Positions 37,323-43,490 of a DNA stretch of 43,490 nucleotides are shown here, piece after piece. Under the pieces are notes generated by a model. That model was given only the letters and a program-made list of their open reading frames with translations. It was not told where the DNA came from and searched no databases. Numbering within the stretch: the first letter of the stretch is position 1; every line of letters begins with the position of its first letter. Made by a program: the position numbers and the translations under genes. Origin of the DNA: a bacterium (lineage in GTDB: Bacteria > Patescibacteriota > Minisyncoccia > UBA6257 > JAGOQP01); contig JAJYXK010000014.1 of assembly GCA_021801825.1 (NCBI GenBank), positions 1-43,490 on the forward strand, written 5' to 3'.

Positions 37323-38669
37323 ATGGGTTTGGAATCTTTAATCCCCAACAAGAACGGAACTCAGCCGCAGCAAAATGGCGGTTTTGTTCGTGATGACCAA
37401 AATGAGATAGATGAGATTGATATTGAAGAAACTCGGTATACTGTTCGTAAAGAGCGCGATGATTTGGGAGTGTTGAGTTCTTTGCTTGCAGGAACTTCGC
37501 ATCCGCGTAGAGAACCATCTCCGTTTCAACAACCCGCATCTCCCTATGCGGCTCCACAGTATCCAACACACAACGAACGACATACCACATACAACACACC
37601 ACATACAACGCACAACGCATCGCATCAAACCTTTAATCCGCAATCTCTAGCGCAAGAACCACGGGTGCGTGATGAAATGTATCGTGAACCAGCACAATCT
37701 TTTTCCTCATCAATATATGAGCGTGAGGAATCATCAGAAGTTGAAGCTCCCTACATACCACCATCACACACAGCTCATCAATATCAGGCAACACATTCTA
37801 CGCATGAACCAATTAATAATTCTGTAAAATCAAAAGGGGAAAGAGATATTCCCGCTTTATCAGGCCCTATTTTTCAAGTAGAGGTGGGGAAGATTCAAGA
37901 CAATCCGTATCAACCACGCAAAGAATATGATCCAGTTGCACTTGATGAACTCGCGGCGTCTATTCGTGAATTTGGTGTTATGCAGCCATTGGTGGTAACT
38001 CGTATGAATGAGGAAACCGAAGATGGATTGCGTACGACCTATCAATTAATTGCGGGACACCGTCGTCTTATGGCGTCTAAGAAAATTGGACTTAAGACGG
38101 TACCCGTAGTTATTCGCACTGCCCTTAAACGCGCTGACGCGCTTGAAATGGCAGTGGTTGAGAATATCCAACGACAAGATCTAAATGTTATAGAAACTGC
38201 TCGTGCGTATGCGCGTTTGTCTGACGAATTTGGTTTAACACAACGAGAAATCGCAGCACGATTGGGAAAGAGCAGGGAGTCAATCGCAAACACGTTGCGA
38301 TTGCTATCGTTACCAACGCATATGCAGGACGCGGTTTCTAGGGGGCAGATTAATGAAAGTCATGCGCGTATTTTGATGCAAATTCAGGATCCCATGCAAC
38401 AACAAAGAATTTTTGATCAAATCGTAAATGAAAAATTAAGCGTGCGTGATGTAAAACGCACCTTATCTCGCGTCACTCCGCATCCGCATATTACACATCA
38501 CTCCGCGAATCCCGAAATGAAATCTTTAGAACAAGATATCTCTGATGTAGTTGGTGCCCCGGTACACATTGAATTGTCCGAGAAAGGCGGAAAGATCGTG
38601 ATTCATTTTTATTCACCCGAGGAGGTGCAGGGAATTGCACAAAGAATTAGGAAGGAACAGCAATACTAA
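37323..38669 (+). CDS. parB: Chromosome partitioning protein ParB with long N-terminal linker
   Basis: VGKIQDNPYQPRKEYD, YQLIAGHRRLMASKKIG, VENIQRQDLNVIETARAYARL; downstream of parA. Confidence 0.93.
   Translation: MGLESLIPNKNGTQPQQNGGFVRDDQNEIDEIDIEETRYTVRKERDDLGVLSSLLAGTSHPRREPSPFQQPASPYAAPQYPTHNERHTTYNTPHTTHNASHQTFNPQSLAQEPRVRDEMYREPAQSFSSSIYEREESSEVEAPYIPPSHTAHQYQATHSTHEPINNSVKSKGERDIPALSGPIFQVEVGKIQDNPYQPRKEYDPVALDELAASIREFGVMQPLVVTRMNEETEDGLRTTYQLIAGHRRLMASKKIGLKTVPVVIRTALKRADALEMAVVENIQRQDLNVIETARAYARLSDEFGLTQREIAARLGKSRESIANTLRLLSLPTHMQDAVSRGQINESHARILMQIQDPMQQQRIFDQIVNEKLSVRDVKRTLSRVTPHPHITHHSANPEMKSLEQDISDVVGAPVHIELSEKGGKIVIHFYSPEEVQGIAQRIRKEQQY
37565..37620. repeat. Eight-unit degenerate 7-bp tandem array inside parB
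   Basis: CAACACA CAACGAA CGACATA CCACATA CAACACA CCACATA CAACGCA CAACGCA. Confidence 0.85.
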
Positions 38670-38734
38670 AATAAGGGGCGGGGGGCAGTCGCCATGGAAT
38701 TAGTTGTTAGGGTTTAGAAATCGAAAAAAATATT

Positions 38735-39982
38735 CTACTCAAATGGATTTTTTTCTCCGAACGCGATGATTAATAAGTTTTCTGATGATAAAAACTTTTC
38801 TATTGTTTTTTGAATGTCATCATTTTTTACTGAATCTATTATTTCCATTATTTCCTGTGGTTGTATCATTTTTCCCGTGAGTTTTTTTAGTATCCATAAT
38901 AATTCCATTTCCTGTGATTGGTTGGTAAATTTTCTCAGCAGTACTTCTTTAAATTGTTCTTTAAAATCTATTAGTTTCTGTTCATCTTCATACAATGTTC
39001 CTATCTTTGAGAGAACATTTCCTATTCCTTCTAATACTTCTTTTGGTTTTGTAGTAGCCGTTGATATGTGAAGCAATGATGCGTCTCTAAATTTGGAAAT
39101 AGCTACGCCTATGGTATATATAAGTCCTTCTTTGTGTCGTAATTCTTCCTTGAGAATTGGTACCTTGCCATATCCTATAGAATTAGCTATTAATTCTAGT
39201 ATAACTAGTTCTTCTAACCCCACATTAGGACACAAAAAATTGAAAAATAATCGGGTTTGATTACCTGTCTCTTCAATAAAAATTTTTTCACTTCTTTTTT
39301 GTGGTGGAGGTGTTTCAAAATCATTCTTTACTCCATCGGCGGCATTGTTCCAATCCTCGGTGAAATTTTTTTGAGCAAAACGCACAACTTCTTCGTGTGT
39401 GATATTTCCACTAACAATAAAAACACTACGATTTGGTGTTATATAGGCGTTATAATATTTTTGTAATTGTGTTGCTGTGATGTTTTTTATGCATGTCTCC
39501 GTGCCTATGGGCGTTTGAGATAAGGGGTGTTTGTCAAATACCAACCTCATTAGTTCAGATCCAATACGTTTATTCTTACTATCTTTAAAGCTGGCTAATT
39601 CTTCCAGGATTATATTTTTTTCTTTTTCTATTGTTTGGGTGTTAAATAGTGGTTGAGTTATTATTTCTGCTAGTATATTTAACATCTCCTCACTATGATT
39701 TTTTGATGATTGCACGCGGACAGAGATACTCTCCACGCTGGTGTATGCATTTAAATAGGCCCCTTTTCTATCAACTAATGTTCCTATTTGATCCAGTGAA
39801 TGTTTTCGTGTTTCTTTTAGTAAGACGTGTTCAAGGACATGGGCAAGTCCATATTCGTTTGGATTTTCATACCTGGATCCTGCGCTTATCCACATTGTAG
39901 CAGCCACCGTCTCAGAATTTTTATCTTCTATGGTTATGACAGAAAGGTTATTTTTGAGAATTGATTCCTGGTATATTTTCAT
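38735..39982 (-). CDS. M16 family zinc metallopeptidase
   Basis: LAHVLEHVLLKET (HxxEH), KNIILEELASFKD. Confidence 0.92.
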   Translation of the reverse strand: MKIYQESILKNNLSVITIEDKNSETVAATMWISAGSRYENPNEYGLAHVLEHVLLKETRKHSLDQIGTLVDRKGAYLNAYTSVESISVRVQSSKNHSEEMLNILAEIITQPLFNTQTIEKEKNIILEELASFKDSKNKRIGSELMRLVFDKHPLSQTPIGTETCIKNITATQLQKYYNAYITPNRSVFIVSGNITHEEVVRFAQKNFTEDWNNAADGVKNDFETPPPQKRSEKIFIEETGNQTRLFFNFLCPNVGLEELVILELIANSIGYGKVPILKEELRHKEGLIYTIGVAISKFRDASLLHISTATTKPKEVLEGIGNVLSKIGTLYEDEQKLIDFKEQFKEVLLRKFTNQSQEMELLWILKKLTGKMIQPQEIMEIIDSVKNDDIQKTIEKFLSSENLLIIAFGEKNPFE

Positions 39983-40073
39983 TTGTTTCTTTTATTCTAT
40001 ATAAGAAGATAAAAAAGCACAATGATTTCTCATTGTGCTCAGGAAGCGCTTCCAAAGATGATGGTGTAGTATA

Positions 40074-40259
40074 TTATCCACCATTTGGATATGGATTGCT
40101 CTCCCCGGGTGATATTGGTTCTCCGTCTCCACCTACTTCTGTACCTTCGGGCGGGTTATCACTAGTGGAGCTGGAAGAGGAGTCATCTGATTCGTCATAA
40201 TCTGAATCACTGTCTCCGCCAAATCGTAATGGAATGGAATTCACATCGGTGATTTTCAT
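40074..40259 (-). CDS. Small acidic low-complexity protein
   Basis: SD GAGGTG before ATG; MKITDVNSIPLRFGGDSDSDYDESDDSSSSSTSDNPPEGTEVGG... Confidence 0.5.
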   Translation of the reverse strand: MKITDVNSIPLRFGGDSDSDYDESDDSSSSSTSDNPPEGTEVGGDGEPISPGESNPYPNGG

Positions 40260-40294
40260 ATCACACCTCAATTAATGTGTTGATGTTTGGTTTA

Positions 40295-40888
40295 TTAATC
40301 CACACAAGGTGGTTTTAATTTTTGACAAGCAGAAATTATTGATTGATAGATTTGCTCGCTATCTTTTCTGTAAATTGCGAATCTGTATAGATTGTGTCTC
40401 TGTCCATTATAAATATGGTGTTCTTTTAATACTCCTTCTATAACAGCACCTCTTTTTTCGAGGGTATGAAATGAAAGTTTATTAAACTCATAGACATCCA
40501 TGTATATTTTGTGGAGAGAGAAGTTTTTGAACAGAAATTCTATAAATGATATAGTTGCTTCTGGGGCATATCCCTTTTTTCTATAACTTTCTTCTAAGAA
40601 TATGGTGACAAAAGCGTATCCATCATATGAATTTAGTCCATAAGAAAATTCAGTACCGATTATTTTATTTTCATTTTTTAATTCTATCATCATCTGTAAA
40701 TGTCTACTCCGCGTGAATTCCCCGCGGTATTCTATGAGAAATTCATCAAATGATAAAACTTTCTTTTTGTTGGTACAGAGATTCATATAATCAGAATTAT
40801 TTCTGTATTGGTAAAGATGCAATATATCATCTTCGCTTTCTGCTGTCCTTATTAATAGGCGAGGAGAATTAATAACTACTCTTTTCAT
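40295..40888 (-). CDS. GNAT N-acetyltransferase (RimJ/RimL-like)
   Basis: SPRLLIRTAESEDDILHLYQYRN, YRKKGYAPEATISFIEFLF, LEKRGAVIEGVLKEH; SD AAAAGGAG. Confidence 0.85.
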   Translation of the reverse strand: MKRVVINSPRLLIRTAESEDDILHLYQYRNNSDYMNLCTNKKKVLSFDEFLIEYRGEFTRSRHLQMMIELKNENKIIGTEFSYGLNSYDGYAFVTIFLEESYRKKGYAPEATISFIEFLFKNFSLHKIYMDVYEFNKLSFHTLEKRGAVIEGVLKEHHIYNGQRHNLYRFAIYRKDSEQIYQSIISACQKLKPPCVD

Positions 40889-40988
40889 AATTAACTCCTT
40901 TTCAATTTTCTAATTTGATTTTATCACATAAGATAACGTTGTCAATACTAGATATGAGGGGTTGGTTACTAGGGGAGAGGGATGGCCG

Positions 40989-41043
40989 TCTGTGCATAAC
41001 TTTTTGTATACATACTAAAAACCAGCCAATAGGGCTGTTTTTT
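40989..41043. repeat. Dispersed repeat copy 1: TCTGTGCATAACTT + AACCAGCC..GGCTGTT hairpin
   Basis: Shares TCTGTGCATAACTT and the downstream CAGCCAAT(A/G)GGGCTGTTTTT hairpin with 43436-43490. Confidence 0.75.
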
Positions 41044-41067
41044 AATAAACGGGGGCAACTTGACAAC

Positions 41068-41096
41068 TTGCTAAATCTATAAATATGGGGTATACT
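41068..41096 (+). promoter_or_regulatory. Possible promoter for the T9SS-CTD gene
   Basis: TTGCTA-17-TATACT. Confidence 0.4.
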
Positions 41097-41199
41097 ATAA
41101 TCAGTTACTTTTACATGGGAAATTATAAATAAAAAATAGATTTGGATTTCTGAAACACAGAGACTCAAAAATTAAAAACAAAAAGCACGGAGGTGCACA

Positions 41200-42108
41200 A
41201 TGAAACGCAAAATCTTTTCTTTCGTTACCCTCCTGCTTGTTATGTGTATCATACCCGCAGGAGTGTTCTCACAAACCTCTCTTTCTGATGGAAGTGTATC
41301 AAATACATTAGGAGAGTGGATTACCACAGGATTGCCAAACGTAGCTGATCCTCCTCATGCTCCCGATGCTACTCGCAAAGCATTTTTGCAGTCAGATCCG
41401 CAAAAACCGTATTTGACGCTCGTGTTTGAACAGTCTGATAGTGCGGTGAACGGACAGGTATATTCATACCTATCATATTATAGAGTTTTTACTAGTATGA
41501 TGCGTATGGCGGCTAAGGCTGTTATAGAGGCAAAGAGTTTTTTTAGATCTCCTTCGGATATTGAGGTCCTTTTGTCCATGAGTTACATCAATAGTAAAAC
41601 AGGAGATGGTTCATTCTTGGGATCTAAGGTTGTTTCAAATCAGTGGGGTACGTATACTTGGGAATTTAATTCGCCCCTCAATGAATTTGATATATTCTCC
41701 ATTGACGTTGCCATGGGACCAAATTCAAAACGAATGATGTCTCAGTTGGGGATTTACACAATCCATCTGTATGATAAGAATGGTGCTCTGATTTGGAACT
41801 ATAATCTTATCACTGGTGTTCCAAATGAAAAACCCACCCTCCCCGTTGAGTTTAAGCTGGAACAGAACTATCCGAATCCATTTAATCCTTCTACCAAAAT
41901 AAGGTTTTCCATTCCTGAATCTGGAAATTATAGACTGATTGTATACAACGACATCGGTCAAGAAATTTCCATTCTTATGAATGGATTCTTATCACCCGGA
42001 GTTCATGAGGCAGCTTTCAATGCAACGGGTTTATCTTCCGGCGTATATTTTTATAGACTGATCGGGAAAAACACCGTTCTTTCTAAAAAAATGTTGCTGG
42101 TTAAATAA
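41200..42108 (+). CDS. Secreted protein with T9SS type A / FlgD-Ig-like C-terminal sorting domain
   Basis: Signal peptide MKRKIFSFVTLLLVMCIIPAGVFSQ; C-terminus LPVEFKLEQNYPNPFNPSTKIRFSIPESGNYRLIVYNDIGQEISILMNGFLSPGVHEAAFNATGLSSGVYFYRLIGKNTVLSKKMLLVK. Confidence 0.92.
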   Translation: MKRKIFSFVTLLLVMCIIPAGVFSQTSLSDGSVSNTLGEWITTGLPNVADPPHAPDATRKAFLQSDPQKPYLTLVFEQSDSAVNGQVYSYLSYYRVFTSMMRMAAKAVIEAKSFFRSPSDIEVLLSMSYINSKTGDGSFLGSKVVSNQWGTYTWEFNSPLNEFDIFSIDVAMGPNSKRMMSQLGIYTIHLYDKNGALIWNYNLITGVPNEKPTLPVEFKLEQNYPNPFNPSTKIRFSIPESGNYRLIVYNDIGQEISILMNGFLSPGVHEAAFNATGLSSGVYFYRLIGKNTVLSKKMLLVK

Positions 42109-42216
42109 ACTCCACCTTCGCCAAGGCTATGGCGGGCACGGTAATTTTATAATTTCTTTTTACCCCGTACTCAATTTGTAGAATTGTAGTATGTGGGTTA
42201 CTGTTCTTTTGCAGAC

Positions 42217-42246
42217 AAAAAGCCCCGCTCGTTCGGGGCTTTTTTG
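42217..42246 (+). terminator. Hairpin terminator
   Basis: AAAAGCCCCG-ctcgtt-CGGGGCTTTT-TT. Confidence 0.88.
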
Positions 42247-42328
42247 TTGTGTAATTATATGGGGAATACTTCGTTTGTATAAGTAAGCACATTTTAGTTA
42301 AAAAATCCCCCAAAAGGAGGTGAGAATA

Positions 42329-42577
42329 ATGGGATTCTTTAGCGATCTTTTTGGTGGGTCTAATTCATCATCAAGTAATAATTCTTATTCAAATGATGGG
42401 AAGAATTTCGCAAAGGTTAGTGAAAATTCTTCCAGTGGGAATAAGGTTGATGTATATCTCGGTGACCCGAATACTGGAAATCACTGCCACTATTTTGTTT
42501 CGGAAAATGGGCAGTCCGGTATGGTTCACAGAGGAGAATGTGATAATTGTTCACCATCTCCTTCTACAAAAAAATAG
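42329..42577 (+). CDS. Small Ser/Asn-rich protein with conserved-looking Cys/His
   Basis: AAAAGGAGGTGAGAATA-ATG; MGFFSDLFGGSNSSSSNNSYSNDGKNFAKV...GNHCHYF...HRGECDNCS. Confidence 0.65.
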   Translation: MGFFSDLFGGSNSSSSNNSYSNDGKNFAKVSENSSSGNKVDVYLGDPNTGNHCHYFVSENGQSGMVHRGECDNCSPSPSTKK

Positions 42578-42587
42578 GCCCATTTTT

Positions 42588-42622
42588 ACGGCGGACCTCT
42601 CATTTCTTGTTCCGCCGTTTTA
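42588..42622 (+). terminator. Hairpin terminator
   Basis: ACGGCGGA-loop-TCCGCCGT-TTTA. Confidence 0.75.
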
Positions 42623-42658
42623 TATCTGATACGATTTATATAATATAATAAAAACAAC

Positions 42659-43102
42659 ATGCTTTCATATTCTTTATTTAAGGTGCGTATGCAAGCCATA
42701 GAAAATAAGGCAAACTTTGATTATTTCAAAAAATCTGGGATGCAGGACGTGTATTCCTCAATACAACTCATATCTGAAATGTTGGCTCATAAAGTGAGTG
42801 GTGAAGTTATTGAATCACTCAATTTTATGTTTTTTGAATTTGTTCTTGATAATGACACTCTATTCCAAAATAAATCTGTTCTTTCTCAAGGTGGTTCAGA
42901 AATGAAGGAGGCTCTTATATTTACTATCTTAAAAAAGATAGAAGGAATTAATATAGAAACAGAAACAAAATGGGTCCACGGTCTTTTGGGATATATTCAA
43001 AAACTTTCTAATCTCACCGAGCATATCTCTATGAATTCTTCAGATGATATAAATAATATTCGTGTTTCTTTTGAGAATGAATATCATAAAAATAAGAGTT
43101 AG
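42659..43102 (+). CDS. Hypothetical protein
   Basis: 147-aa ORF; TATAAT boxes ~10-15 nt upstream. Confidence 0.55.
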   Translation: MLSYSLFKVRMQAIENKANFDYFKKSGMQDVYSSIQLISEMLAHKVSGEVIESLNFMFFEFVLDNDTLFQNKSVLSQGGSEMKEALIFTILKKIEGINIETETKWVHGLLGYIQKLSNLTEHISMNSSDDINNIRVSFENEYHKNKS

Positions 43103-43112
43103 ACTTGAATCC

Positions 43113-43394
43113 ATGTTTATACATAAAACAGCAGAACATATTTCGTCACCCGATTTGATTTGGACGAAAGATGAGCGAAATAAATTAGAAGAAGATATTT
43201 TGAGTCTTCGTGACGATCAGATAGGTGCGCTTGCAAAAATACTCGTTGGTTTCCGTGATGAAGATATTTTAGATATTGTGCGAGATATAAGAGAAAATGG
43301 AGTAGAATCGGGGCATCTATCTATTTTGCTTGAAGAGGCGGATTCTAAAGAGCGTGTGATTTGGTGGGTTGGTTATTTTAAATCGCCTTATTAG
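43113..43394 (+). CDS. Hypothetical protein
   Basis: MFIHKTAEHISSPDLIWTKDERNKLEEDILSLRDD... Confidence 0.55.
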   Translation: MFIHKTAEHISSPDLIWTKDERNKLEEDILSLRDDQIGALAKILVGFRDEDILDIVRDIRENGVESGHLSILLEEADSKERVIWWVGYFKSPY

Positions 43395-43435
43395 ACTTAG
43401 GTGGTTATTAATTAGAAAGATGTGACCCTCATATC

Positions 43436-43490
43436 TCTGTGCATAACTTATACAACATACCTTAAAAAACAGCCAATGGGGCTGTTTTTG
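43436..43490. repeat. Dispersed repeat copy 2 (reaches window end)
   Basis: TCTGTGCATAACTTATACAACATACCTTAAAAAACAGCCAATGGGGCTGTTTTTG. Confidence 0.75.

Noticed and set aside
38735-39982. Plus-strand ORFs across the M16 peptidase gene
   Set aside because: Antisense to a gene with a clear HxxEH motif; no independent support.
1-43490. CRISPR array
   Set aside because: No regularly spaced identical 20-40 nt repeats with unique spacers; the heptad arrays have no spacers and are degenerate.

Overview
Gene-dense, AT-rich bacterial window. Gene content, compactness and protein style suggest a Patescibacteria/CPR (Parcubacteria-like) genome; this is inference, no search was run. Core content: rplT-rpmI-infC (-), smpB + tmRNA, ileS, secDF, a conserved membrane protein + HerA/VirD4-like ATPase pair, efp, murC, mnmA, tsaD, rodA, mltG, rpoB-rpoC, rpsF-ssb-rpsR, tRNA-Leu(CAA), parA-parB. 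Accessory islands hold hypothetical proteins, a divergent ParB-like protein, a putative Fe-S HhH-GPD glycosylase, a LAGLIDADG endonuclease, a GNAT, an M16 peptidase and a secreted protein with a T9SS-type C-terminal sorting domain. Main findings: (1) degenerate period-7/8 nucleotide word arrays, often in opposed half-complementary arms, in many intergenic leaders and also inside coding loops of parB, tsaD and mnmA; (2) a histidine-phosphatase domain inserted inside IleRS; (3) an orphan T9SS CTD protein; (4) a palindromic repeat family, two copies of which bracket an ArsR-like gene between parA and parB; (5) an apparent AUU start for infC; (6) a 17-bp direct repeat of the tmRNA 3' end; (7) a split between core genes (no SD, some apparently leaderless) and accessory genes (strong SD).
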